A DNA stretch of 64,000 nucleotides, from the NCBI GenBank assembly GCA_963677015.1, contig OY781533.1:1922001-1986000 (forward strand), given 5' to 3'. Positions 7,716-16,657 of this stretch are shown here, in pieces (within the stretch, counting starts at the first letter, position 1; each line of letters begins with the position of its first letter). Origin of the DNA: G963556115 sp963677015 (lineage in GTDB: Bacteria; Planctomycetota; SZUA-567). Position numbers and translations under genes: made by a program. The notes beneath the pieces were generated by a model that was not told where the DNA came from, searched no databases, and was given only the letters and a program-made list of their open reading frames with translations.

Positions 7716-10700
7716 CTATCTCCCTATACCTGCCTGCGCCCGTGATTGCACCACAAAACATGTAGAACCGGTAAATACCCCTTCAACATCCTGCGGCGTG
7801 CCAAAATGCCGCTCAAGACTGCTGCCAACCCTCCAGAGATGTTCAGCCACCTGATATAAGTTATCACCCAAAAACGGTTCAAACGCAGAATAATCGATTA
7901 TTTCTGAATCCATTTTTTCTATAACCTCGGAAAATACCAGTGCTCTGGAAATATCCGCGCACTGCAGTATCTCAATATGCTTCCCCTCTTCAGAGACGTT
8001 AATGCGGCAGGGAGAACCCGCCTGTTCCGCCGACACAAGTGTCTCACCAAAACCGGCAGCAAGCTCAAATGACATATCACCGGATTTGCCGGTAAGCGGA
8101 TTTGCTGTGTGCAGTACAAAAGAAAAATCAGGCCGTACCATCTCCTGCAGCAAAACACCCATACACAGTTTATCATGTGCAATTTTATATTTCATTCTGC
8201 TAAGCACGGCTCTTCTAGTCCATTTAGAAGCCCAGACAGTCTTTACCGCTTCAGCAATACCTGCACCTTTAACTCCTATAATACTACTGTACAACCCGGC
8301 TCCAGCAAATCCAGCGAGATCCTCCCCGCTAGAGCTTGAACGTACCGCTAGTAAAGTATCAGCACCGAAATATTTTTTAACAGGCTCTATAACGGCAGCC
8401 GGAAGCTCGATTTTTTCTATAATCTTAACAATATTATCCAACTTATCATCAGTGACATCAGTAACCTCTGACCCAAGAGCATCAACCGCAGTATCATATT
8501 CAACCTTAAGTTGAGCCATCTCTTCCAGACAGAGTTCAAATACTCCATATGGAATCGCCATTACCCTTGGTGCATCAAAATCCTCGAAGTCTCCTGAAAG
8601 CCGATACATCTCTGCAGATACTCCAGCTTTATTGCCACAGGTTTTAATCGAAATATCCTCTACTGAACAGGCACAAATCTCAGAACTCAGTTCAATATCC
8701 GGGATACTTACGCTTTCTACCTCAGCAATAACAACACCAGTTATCACAGAATTCTGCTGTATACCATTCTGATCAAAGGTTAAGGATATTTCTTTACCGA
8801 GATAATCCTGGAATTCAGCAAAATCCGCAACAGAATCAGCCGCGGCAAACGGTATCCGGCCGCTGCGCGAACGAACCCCGAGATGTGAAAGATGCGGAAT
8901 CTGGTGTGCCAGCAGCACGCCACGTACTGCAGCCGGTATCTCTTCATCACCTTCAGCTTTTGAGAGCAGCACAACAAATGCTCCATCACGCCCTTCAAAT
9001 TCAGCCAGAGATTCAGCCCTTACCAGTATCCCTTCAGCTACACCGCCGGTTACGATACTCCAAGGGGGAAGTCCCAGCTGCTGTTTTAGCAGTCGCTGAG
9101 CCCGCTGTATGATTCTGGAAAACTGAAATATAATATTAGCACGGATATCACCTTCGCAATAAACGGTAATAGCATGTTCAGGTATATTAAAAGCATGCCC
9201 CAATACCATCGCGGCTCCGGCAAATTTATTATTTACAGTATCAGCAAAAGATGCGCACAACCGCAGACCGCGCTGCAAAGACGCTAGAAAACGCAACCAA
9301 TCCAACCTCTTAGTATCTGAAGCCAGAACAGATTTACTCCATGACGTCATTTCAGACAGAATACAAGCCGTCTCTCTCTCCGCAAAACCGCTTAAAACCA
9401 TATGCTGCAGTGAAGTGGTTATTATTTCGACACCCCTCTTATCTACGGTATCGACAATCTCAAGATCATTAATAGTTTCACTAACCGTCGCAAACGCATA
9501 ATCTTCGAGCTCAATATCAGCAAGAAGCAGTGTTGAATGCAGATGCAGCTTCTTCCCCGAAGTAAACTTTCTCAATTCCGCACGCACTTTATAAGCATGT
9601 CCCGCACGCAGTAGCGGATCGGAGGCGGTCTTACCGCTGAGAAAAGCCTCAATGGCCCCTTTCAGTTCTGGAAATTCCTCAGCAATCAGCATTAGTCGCT
9701 TCTCAAGCCCTACGGCATTGAAGAACTCCTCCAGCTCGGCGTAAAAAGTCTTAAACTCCGCAACAAAATCCGGTGAATAAGCGGCAGTATCCTCAGTAAT
9801 TTGTGCAAGTATCCTACCGGCAGTAATTAAATCTTCAGGACCGGCGCTACGATGAAGTTTATTCTGCAGGTTATGTTTTATATCCAGTTTCAGCTCTTTA
9901 GGAATATCATTTCGATGCGCAATGTCCCTTATGCGGGTAAGAGGCTCATGCCGCATAAATTCCTCCGCATGTGATGGCAGATATGGATAAATTTTACGCA
10001 ATATCCAGAAATTTTCTTCATTTTTCAACGCAGCGACCGCATCCTCTATTTCCAACGCAGTCTGAGCATGATGGCATGGCCGGTAATGCCCGCCATCCTC
10101 TTCACATACTATCTCACCAGTAGCAAGGAACCGCAAATAAACCGCAATCGCCGCCAAATCCTCATCCTGTAACCGCCGCGAAGAAAAGAATAAATCTCTA
10201 ACCCCTTCCAGTCTGCGCCTCCAGCTTTTACTGGTTTCACTAAAAGAAATTATCTCTTTAAGTGCCCAACTGCTGCTCTGATCTATTTCAGATTTCAACT
10301 GCTGATACGGAACCTCGGAAGTATCAGTCACAGGCTCAGACACCCTGCCTTCAGCGACAACAGTATCAAGAGCCTCTCGAATCTCATTCTCCGATCCGGC
10401 CTCACCCACGTCCTCTGAACTATCCCACTGATAAGAAACTTTATCAAGCCCCAGTATATCACAAAGGCGGTTAAAGATATTGGCAAGTATATCCCGACCA
10501 TCAGGCCACTGCTCCATAATCAGACTACCTGTATACCCACGTTGTCTTAAACGCTCAATAAAAAGTCTAACCCCGGTATCATCCTTTGCCGCAGCAGCCG
10601 TAAATAATGGAAGATGACTATCTTTGTCACCCCAATTTTCATGTACATGAGCATGAATAATTCTAACGTCCGAACGCAACCGGTCTATAAATCCGATATA

Positions 10701-11255
10701 ATCGTTTCGAGTCGCTTCACAGCAATTCGCATGACCAATATCGATACACATTCCCACATGCGTTACCTGATTATCGAGTTTTTCCAGCTCTGTGAAAAGC
10801 TCATTAAAATCTTCTGGAGCGTGAAGCGGAGTATTTTCAATTGCCAACTGAATTCCTCTAGCAGCAGTTGCACTTATAGCCGGTACCAGCTGCCGCACAA
10901 ACGCTGCAATTCCTGAAGTTTTATCGAGATGAATATTTACCAGCTTCGCATCAATATCTTCGGCCAGTTCAATAGCTTTGAAAATATCTTTAATACCGCT
11001 ATCGGTAAGTGGAGTTGCCACACAAGAAGCATGAATTGAAAATCGAATACCGGTCTTGCCGGAAATCTGACGTAACTGCACAGCTCGTTGAGCAGAGACA
11101 TCATCATAACTCCAGCCACTGCTGCCGCCATCATCATAAAACTTTTTATCAGCGAACCATTCAAAAGCAGTAAAACCATGCTCAAGTGCATAACTGAAAG
11201 GCTCTTCAGGATCTGCCGTAAAAAATGCTGTCTGATTTCCAATATAAATACTCAT
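7716..11255 (-). CDS. TIM-barrel / phosphoglucan water dikinase (PWD-like) fusion
   Basis: A 1179-residue, two-part protein. Residues ~1-275 form a xylose-isomerase-like TIM barrel (MSIYIGNQ, LVNIHLD, CIDIGHANC, HAHVHENWG). The rest resembles plant phosphoglucan water dikinase: a helical region with YLRFLATGEI, EDGGHYRP and PLTRIRDIAHRND...KLHRSAGPEDL, a swivelling phosphohistidine domain (HLSHLGVRSR, catalytic His near residue 791), and an ATP-grasp domain (VRSSSSGEDLAGFAGAG near residue 975) ending VVQSRAQAG. PWD adds phosphate at glucose C3 of glucan already phosphorylated by GWD. Plant PWD has a CBM20 where this protein has the TIM barrel. The ATG at 11255 starts one base after the GWD stop; an upstream in-frame TTG at 11267 is less likely. 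Confidence 0.85.
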   Translation of the reverse strand: MSIYIGNQTAFFTADPEEPFSYALEHGFTAFEWFADKKFYDDGGSSGWSYDDVSAQRAVQLRQISGKTGIRFSIHASCVATPLTDSGIKDIFKAIELAEDIDAKLVNIHLDKTSGIAAFVRQLVPAISATAARGIQLAIENTPLHAPEDFNELFTELEKLDNQVTHVGMCIDIGHANCCEATRNDYIGFIDRLRSDVRIIHAHVHENWGDKDSHLPLFTAAAAKDDTGVRLFIERLRQRGYTGSLIMEQWPDGRDILANIFNRLCDILGLDKVSYQWDSSEDVGEAGSENEIREALDTVVAEGRVSEPVTDTSEVPYQQLKSEIDQSSSWALKEIISFSETSKSWRRRLEGVRDLFFSSRRLQDEDLAAIAVYLRFLATGEIVCEEDGGHYRPCHHAQTALEIEDAVAALKNEENFWILRKIYPYLPSHAEEFMRHEPLTRIRDIAHRNDIPKELKLDIKHNLQNKLHRSAGPEDLITAGRILAQITEDTAAYSPDFVAEFKTFYAELEEFFNAVGLEKRLMLIAEEFPELKGAIEAFLSGKTASDPLLRAGHAYKVRAELRKFTSGKKLHLHSTLLLADIELEDYAFATVSETINDLEIVDTVDKRGVEIITTSLQHMVLSGFAERETACILSEMTSWSKSVLASDTKRLDWLRFLASLQRGLRLCASFADTVNNKFAGAAMVLGHAFNIPEHAITVYCEGDIRANIIFQFSRIIQRAQRLLKQQLGLPPWSIVTGGVAEGILVRAESLAEFEGRDGAFVVLLSKAEGDEEIPAAVRGVLLAHQIPHLSHLGVRSRSGRIPFAAADSVADFAEFQDYLGKEISLTFDQNGIQQNSVITGVVIAEVESVSIPDIELSSEICACSVEDISIKTCGNKAGVSAEMYRLSGDFEDFDAPRVMAIPYGVFELCLEEMAQLKVEYDTAVDALGSEVTDVTDDKLDNIVKIIEKIELPAAVIEPVKKYFGADTLLAVRSSSSGEDLAGFAGAGLYSSIIGVKGAGIAEAVKTVWASKWTRRAVLSRMKYKIAHDKLCMGVLLQEMVRPDFSFVLHTANPLTGKSGDMSFELAAGFGETLVSAEQAGSPCRINVSEEGKHIEILQCADISRALVFSEVIEKMDSEIIDYSAFEPFLGDNLYQVAEHLWRVGSSLERHFGTPQDVEGVFTGSTCFVVQSRAQAGIGR

Positions 11256-11256
11256 T

Positions 11257-14200
11257 TTATAATCCAATCTGAGGTCTATTCTGCACTACAAAATATCTTC
11301 CATCATGTACCGCCCCTTCAATATCCTGAGCGAACCCGCATATTTTCTCGATTTCAACCCCGATTCTGCCAATCTTAAGGCAGAGATCCAGACGATAATC
11401 ACTATCCAGCAGTAACTTTTCTCCTGTATAATCTATGATTCGACTCTCCGGTTCACGTGCCAGATAACTATCATACAATCCAGCTCCGGCAAAACCCTCT
11501 AAGTCCTCACCGTTTGAATCCGATCTGAAAATAACACCGCCGCCAAATAGCCCGGTACTCTTGCCCGGCAAGGAAAGAATAGTTATTTCCTCTGTATTTT
11601 TATCATAGGTAAACCCTAATGAACGCCCGGGATAATTTCCAACAAGAGTCTCTCCCAGGCCGAGTACAGTTTCCGCAAAAACCTGATCAGGATTTCCGGT
11701 TATTGGGTTTACCGTATGAATTACAAACGCATAATCAGCTTCAATAACCTGCTGCACCAGTACCGCCATCTGCAGCTTGTCATGCTCTAAACCCAGATGT
11801 TTGCGTGAATAATAAGCACGGTTGTTCCATTTCGAAGCCCAGACCTTTCTGATAGCACTCCATATTTCATCCCAGCTGATATCAGCAAAGCCGCAGGTTT
11901 CCCATACAGCCATAAACTCATCTTTAAAACCGGCAGGCTCTTTCAATTGCAGTATTAAATTTCGCAGATCAGTCAGATGTTTATCTGTGTCGGATTCCAG
12001 CAGCTCAAACATACTTCTATACATAGAAATATACTCACTATTCTCCGGAGCCTGTAGCGCCTGCTCAAAAGCACCAAACGGAACCGCCATCGACATCGGC
12101 AGCCCTATCCACTCTGGGAGATTTCCTAAAAGTATATTGAGATTATTCGATTTACCACCGAGTATCTCTCGGGTAAAATCTTTTCTGGCTACTGCCCACC
12201 CACTGAATTCACGCACCTTGACCTTTGAAATATCGAATTTTTTCAAACTGCTCTTATGACTGTCTTCATGCCCCTGCTTGAATAACATACCACCAGTAGG
12301 TGAAGAAGAGAGAATAATACTCTCACCGGTCAGTTCTTCAAGTTTATGCCACTGATCATCCTCAAAACACGCCCCGAAAACAACTCCGAGGTTTCTGGTT
12401 CGCACCGACAAATGTGAGACCAGATCCGGAGCATGACGGCTGATAATCCCCACTACGCCCTCCGGTACCTCTTCATCACCACCCACCGTTTCGGTCATCA
12501 GAATTACCGGTTCGCTATAAACAACCGACTCTACTGAATGCAGATCCTTTACTGACTGTAAAACTCCAGAAGTACTTCCTGGACCTATTATCTGCCAGCC
12601 ACCCATACCAGCCTGAGCCCGCAGATGTTTGAGCATAACCTGTACAACCTTGGAAAGTGGAAAACTTTCTCCGCCACGTACCGTCTCTTCAGCAAATAGT
12701 TTTACCGACCACTCATCACATCTGCAGCTTTTTCCTATATACTCCGCTACCGGCTGAATATAGCTGGATATCTCAGAAGCATTCTCCTGCACAACCCTGC
12801 CAAAGCGTTCGGCAATAGTAACCCCTTCCAGCGCATCGAGTCCTGAAATATCAGAGGTCGTTGCAGTAAGACGATCCCAATGCTTTTTCGCCAGATCTAG
12901 TTCGGCAGAATAACGTCCGGCAAGAGCCATCTGCTCCAGAGCAAATAACAGGACATTTGTCAACCCAAAATAATCCTCCTGCGGTATACTCTCAAAATCC
13001 CGCCTGATCAAACCTTCCAGCGATAAATCCAGATAAACCAGATCAAGTATTTCCGTATCATCTGTAGCTCTTTCAATATATCCGGCAAGCTCCCGCCTGA
13101 ACCCTGTCGCACTTTCAAGACGGTTATAATCACTATTAATAAGCGCTGAGATTCCACCGGAAAGAGCACCATCCAGTCTGCCCTGAGCCCGTGATAACGC
13201 AACCGATAGCTCAGCGCCTCCATGCACAGTCTGCAGAATTCGTAAATAATTTTCAAAATCATGTATTAAGGAATCTTTATCATCCCCTCTAAAATCAGGA
13301 TCACTGACAATCGGACGGTCGTAACCACGCAGACGCTCTCTAGTTACTCCAGACTCCCCAAGAACCTGATAAAACCGGTCTACATTACCATTACTCCGCA
13401 GAAACTCAAGATACGCCTGGCAGATAACCACATCATCCGGAGTTGTATTGTTATGAAGCTTCTGGTGCCACTCCTCCATGAAATGACCATGAGTTTCTTT
13501 TATATGATTGCGGTGCATAATATTGAGTATTTCATCTCTAATCATCTGCCCCTGCCCACCGTCACCGCCACGGCCGACAGTACCCATTATCCGCCGTATC
13601 CAATATCGCTGTTGCGGATAGTCTTTCCAAAGACGGGCAAAAACATATGTCAGTTCCTTCTGACTATGCGCCAGTTCACGCGGTTTGGTATTATAATTAC
13701 GCTGCCAGTCAAGCTGTCTGGTTGCACTATATCTGAGCCAGACAAAGATAATCATCAGTGACCACTCTGTGATGGTATTATGTGCCAGAAGATCCATGCA
13801 TAAGTTATATCGGTGCATAAGGGTCCAGCTTCTGTGACCTGCTTCACCGGCGACAATAGCTTCCAGTAGATCTACATATTCCTGCGGTACAAAATCCGGT
13901 GATGTACTTTCAATAAATAATGGCAAAAAGAGGTCATTTCCTTTATATTTTATCCATTCATCATCATCCGACTGATATAGAAGAAATGATATGGCCTCAG
14001 GACCATCAGCCATACTACCGGGAATGCTTAGTTTCAGTGATGCCAAACCCTTCTCCTGAGTAAAAGCTGTTCGCACCGCCTTATCATCATAAACCACTGA
14101 AATTTTATTCCGCAGTGACAAGGGCGGACACTTCCAGCCACTGTTAAACCGGTCGTTTACGCCCCAATGCAGATAAACTGTCTCAGCAATATTAGTCACC

Positions 14201-14760
14201 ATATAAACATCATAACCGCCCACAACTTCACGGCGGCATAAAGCAAGATCCTCTCCGGTGTCCAAATGATAGTTTTTATAAAAGTTCCCTTCCGCCTCAG
14301 CAGCATCTCCCAGCCAATCTTTAAGAGCTGTCTCAGGAAGAACATCAGAGCGTTCAACATATTTAAGACCTAAATGATAATCATAACGGCCGTTTTTCTC
14401 ATACCGCTCTTCATCAGGATAATACAAAACAAACTCAATTGCGACCCACTTTACCGGAGAATCAATATGAAATTTTATAGTTGATACTCCAGAAGTAACA
14501 GCGAAAGGGCTGCGCACGGCAAGGTCATCAAATTTTTCACTTCCAGAGGGCCAAAAATGTTTGGGTGGAGCAATCCATTGTTCGACGCCTTCAGCAACCA
14601 GTCCCCAATGCAGGATACATCTGCGTTCTTCTCTCATTGAAAAAACCAGCGAAATACCACTCTCACTATAATAACTGGTAACAGTCAGAGGAATTCGATC
14701 CTCGCCTACAGCAAACTGTTGCTGGGTTTTCTTGCTATCGGCTGCTCCATGATCATTCAT
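11257..14760 (-). CDS. Alpha-glucan water dikinase (GWD-like) with two CBM45-like domains
   Basis: The 1167-residue protein resembles plant GWD, which transfers the ATP beta-phosphate to glucose C6 in starch and the gamma-phosphate to water. Two starch-binding CBM45-like repeats come first (about residues 15-140 with ILHWGLV...WIAPP, and 165-290 with YLHWGVN...WKCPP). The GWD core follows: YNTKPRELAHSQ, MGTVGRGGDGGQGQ, MEEWHQKLHNNTTPDDVVICQA, RLRGYDRPIVSDPDF. The phosphohistidine is in LVSHLSVRTRN (His near 783). The C-terminal ATP-grasp has FRSDSNGEDLEGFAGAG and ends VVQNRPQIG. All expected catalytic motifs are present. It is first in a tightly packed operon with the PWD-like and TIM-barrel genes and has an AAGG ribosome-binding site. 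Confidence 0.93.
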   Translation of the reverse strand: MNDHGAADSKKTQQQFAVGEDRIPLTVTSYYSESGISLVFSMREERRCILHWGLVAEGVEQWIAPPKHFWPSGSEKFDDLAVRSPFAVTSGVSTIKFHIDSPVKWVAIEFVLYYPDEERYEKNGRYDYHLGLKYVERSDVLPETALKDWLGDAAEAEGNFYKNYHLDTGEDLALCRREVVGGYDVYMVTNIAETVYLHWGVNDRFNSGWKCPPLSLRNKISVVYDDKAVRTAFTQEKGLASLKLSIPGSMADGPEAISFLLYQSDDDEWIKYKGNDLFLPLFIESTSPDFVPQEYVDLLEAIVAGEAGHRSWTLMHRYNLCMDLLAHNTITEWSLMIIFVWLRYSATRQLDWQRNYNTKPRELAHSQKELTYVFARLWKDYPQQRYWIRRIMGTVGRGGDGGQGQMIRDEILNIMHRNHIKETHGHFMEEWHQKLHNNTTPDDVVICQAYLEFLRSNGNVDRFYQVLGESGVTRERLRGYDRPIVSDPDFRGDDKDSLIHDFENYLRILQTVHGGAELSVALSRAQGRLDGALSGGISALINSDYNRLESATGFRRELAGYIERATDDTEILDLVYLDLSLEGLIRRDFESIPQEDYFGLTNVLLFALEQMALAGRYSAELDLAKKHWDRLTATTSDISGLDALEGVTIAERFGRVVQENASEISSYIQPVAEYIGKSCRCDEWSVKLFAEETVRGGESFPLSKVVQVMLKHLRAQAGMGGWQIIGPGSTSGVLQSVKDLHSVESVVYSEPVILMTETVGGDEEVPEGVVGIISRHAPDLVSHLSVRTRNLGVVFGACFEDDQWHKLEELTGESIILSSSPTGGMLFKQGHEDSHKSSLKKFDISKVKVREFSGWAVARKDFTREILGGKSNNLNILLGNLPEWIGLPMSMAVPFGAFEQALQAPENSEYISMYRSMFELLESDTDKHLTDLRNLILQLKEPAGFKDEFMAVWETCGFADISWDEIWSAIRKVWASKWNNRAYYSRKHLGLEHDKLQMAVLVQQVIEADYAFVIHTVNPITGNPDQVFAETVLGLGETLVGNYPGRSLGFTYDKNTEEITILSLPGKSTGLFGGGVIFRSDSNGEDLEGFAGAGLYDSYLAREPESRIIDYTGEKLLLDSDYRLDLCLKIGRIGVEIEKICGFAQDIEGAVHDGRYFVVQNRPQIGL

Positions 14761-15089
14761 ATTATATACCTTTACTGCATAAATTTAAAAAGATGTCATA
14801 TCAATTATAGCAATTCAAATTATTTTTAGCTAACACTATCTAGATTTTATGACATATTACTTGAATCTATTTTCGAAGATACCAGAATATTTCACAGAAA
14901 TAACAATGCCTGCCATTCATCATTCAAATATAATTAAATGATTTATATAAACTGGGAACCAAACAAAAAACGTTACCCGTGTTTTAAGCTTCTACAAATA
15001 ACCAATAAAAAAGTAACTGCCATTAAATTAGGCAGTTACTGATTATATAAACAATAGCTTTAAATTAATATTAATTATCGGTTAAATCA
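14761..15089. other. Intergenic region: GWD operon promoter region and GT4 terminator
   Basis: This 329-base AT-rich gap separates the GT4 gene from the GWD operon, both reading leftward. It contains the GT4 terminator (15004-15040), so the dikinase operon needs its own promoter in 14761-15000. I could not pick a convincing -35/-10 pair. No small gene is evident. Confidence 0.4.
15004..15040 (-). terminator. Intrinsic terminator after GT4 glycosyltransferase
   Basis: A perfect 10-bp stem (15012-15021 with 15031-15040) has a 9-base AT loop and is followed, reading leftward, by a T-run (15005-15011). It lies 50 bases beyond the glycosyltransferase stop. Confidence 0.85.
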
Positions 15090-16274
15090 TCATTCGGCAA
15101 AGGAGTTATCCAGCATAAACTGATATACACCTTCAGTATAAGAAGCGACATTATCCCAATTAAACATCACCTCACATGCCCTTCTACCGTTAGCTCCCAA
15201 GGCTCTGCAATGCTCGTGATCAGCAAGCATAGAACCAAGTCCATGTGCAATTCCTCCCGGATTAGCATCAACAAGGAAGCCATTAATATTGTGCCAAACA
15301 AATTCGCGAGGCCCTCCTGCAGTAGTAGCTACTACCGGCTTACCAGCAGCCCATGCTTCAAGAATCACAATACCGAATGGTTCATTACGGCTTGGAACCG
15401 CAACAATATCAACCGCACGCATAAGATCAATATATTTATTCCGTGGCAAAGCTTCAAGAAAGACAATAGAATCATTGAGCCCCATATCTTTTGCTATCGC
15501 AACAACCTTTTCCTTTTCAGGTCCTGAACCGGAAATTATAAACTTGGTTTCCGGATAAGAAGCCAGCACCAAAGGAACCGCTTCAACCAGCATATCCATG
15601 CCCTTCTGCAGACTCATGCGCCCAGCAGCCAGAACAGTTGGAGCCATTGGACCAATACCATACTCCGCTTTAATCGCTGCAGGGTCAATGAAACCGTCAA
15701 AAGCATTGAAGTTCACGCCATTCGGTACAACATGAACCTTCTCATGCGGTACTGCATATATCCGCTCAACCTCTTCCGCAAGAAAGCCGCTTACACAAAT
15801 AATCTGGTCAGCATGAAAACATGCTTCTGCTTCAGCATCACGAATTTCCTTGGCAAAGCCATCAAAGAAAACATTCCCATCGCGACCGTATTCTGTAGAA
15901 TGAATTGAGAAAAGTCCTTTGATACCATACCGCATCATTGTAAGTTTCATCGCGTGGCCAGTCAGCCAGTCATGAGCATGAATAAGATCAAAATGTCCAA
16001 CCATTGTTGTAATATCTGCAAATTTCGCAGCCATTGCTTCACACATTTTTTCCATAGTCAATAGAAAATCATCTTCAACAACTTCATGATCTATCCTATG
16101 ATAATGTACTCCGTCAACCATACTGTAACTATCAAGGTTTTCTTTTCTCCTGGTAATAACGTGTATTTCATGACCACGGCGTTCAAGTCCAGCGGCCAAC
16201 TCCGTAACATGTACACCAAGCCCACCCATAAAGATAGAGTGTAACGATTCCCATGAGAACATTGCTATACGCAT
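15090..16274 (-). CDS. GT4 glycosyltransferase (glycogen/starch-synthase-like)
   Basis: The 394-residue protein is a GT-B fold glycosyltransferase of family GT4. It opens MRIAMFSWE...GGLGVHVTELA, a nucleotide-sugar-enzyme start with the GGLG loop, and has DLIHAHDW, VVPNGVNFNAF, AAGRMSLQKGMDMLVEA and the retaining-enzyme motif EPFGIVILEAWAAGKPVV. There is no signal or membrane segment, so it is cytoplasmic. Its place just upstream of GWD and PWD homologues suggests a role in alpha-glucan synthesis, for example a GT4-type glucan synthase. Cell-surface polysaccharide synthesis remains possible, because GT4 specificity cannot be read from sequence. The AAGGA ribosome-binding site is well spaced. 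Confidence 0.85.
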   Translation of the reverse strand: MRIAMFSWESLHSIFMGGLGVHVTELAAGLERRGHEIHVITRRKENLDSYSMVDGVHYHRIDHEVVEDDFLLTMEKMCEAMAAKFADITTMVGHFDLIHAHDWLTGHAMKLTMMRYGIKGLFSIHSTEYGRDGNVFFDGFAKEIRDAEAEACFHADQIICVSGFLAEEVERIYAVPHEKVHVVPNGVNFNAFDGFIDPAAIKAEYGIGPMAPTVLAAGRMSLQKGMDMLVEAVPLVLASYPETKFIISGSGPEKEKVVAIAKDMGLNDSIVFLEALPRNKYIDLMRAVDIVAVPSRNEPFGIVILEAWAAGKPVVATTAGGPREFVWHNINGFLVDANPGGIAHGLGSMLADHEHCRALGANGRRACEVMFNWDNVASYTEGVYQFMLDNSFAE

Positions 16275-16657
16275 AATCGAATTCCTTTTTTACACCAAAA
16301 CACTCGAAAAGACACTACCGACAACTGATTATTTTTAATTTTAGAAGTGATTACGGTTTATAAAACCAAATGAAACAATTATGAACTTTCCATCACAAAA
16401 CACAGAAAAAACATTAACTTGCATAATAACAGCCAGTTATGGTCTGTAATTTTGAGTATACCGCTTTTGCGCAATTATGTATATCAAAAAATTCCTTAAT
16501 CAACATAATAACCGACAAAAAAACACCGAAGCACAAATAACAGTTTATAAAACATGTAATATCAACGTACTACAAAATCAACTTCGTTTAAAAAAAATAT
16601 TTTTTTTACCGGATTACCACAAAAAGCGTATAATATGCAATACATAATCTTAATGAA
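16275..16657. other. Intergenic region between hydF and GT4 gene
   Basis: A 383-base AT-rich gap between two leftward genes. It must contain the GT4 promoter. A simple A8-T8 type palindrome at about 16590-16608 stands out, but it has no GC stem and is a poor terminator. A TATAAT-like box on the top strand near 16630 would fire into hydF antisense and has no convincing -35. I see no coding or RNA gene. Confidence 0.4.

Noticed and set aside
13453..13761. 102-codon top-strand frame within the GWD gene.
   Set aside because: It is antisense to the conserved GWD core motifs and lacks a translation signal.
16590..16640. A8T8 palindrome and a TATAAT-like box on the top strand between hydF and the GT4 gene.
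   Set aside because: The palindrome has no GC pairs, and the box has no clear -35 and no gene downstream on that strand. Both fit chance in AT-rich DNA.
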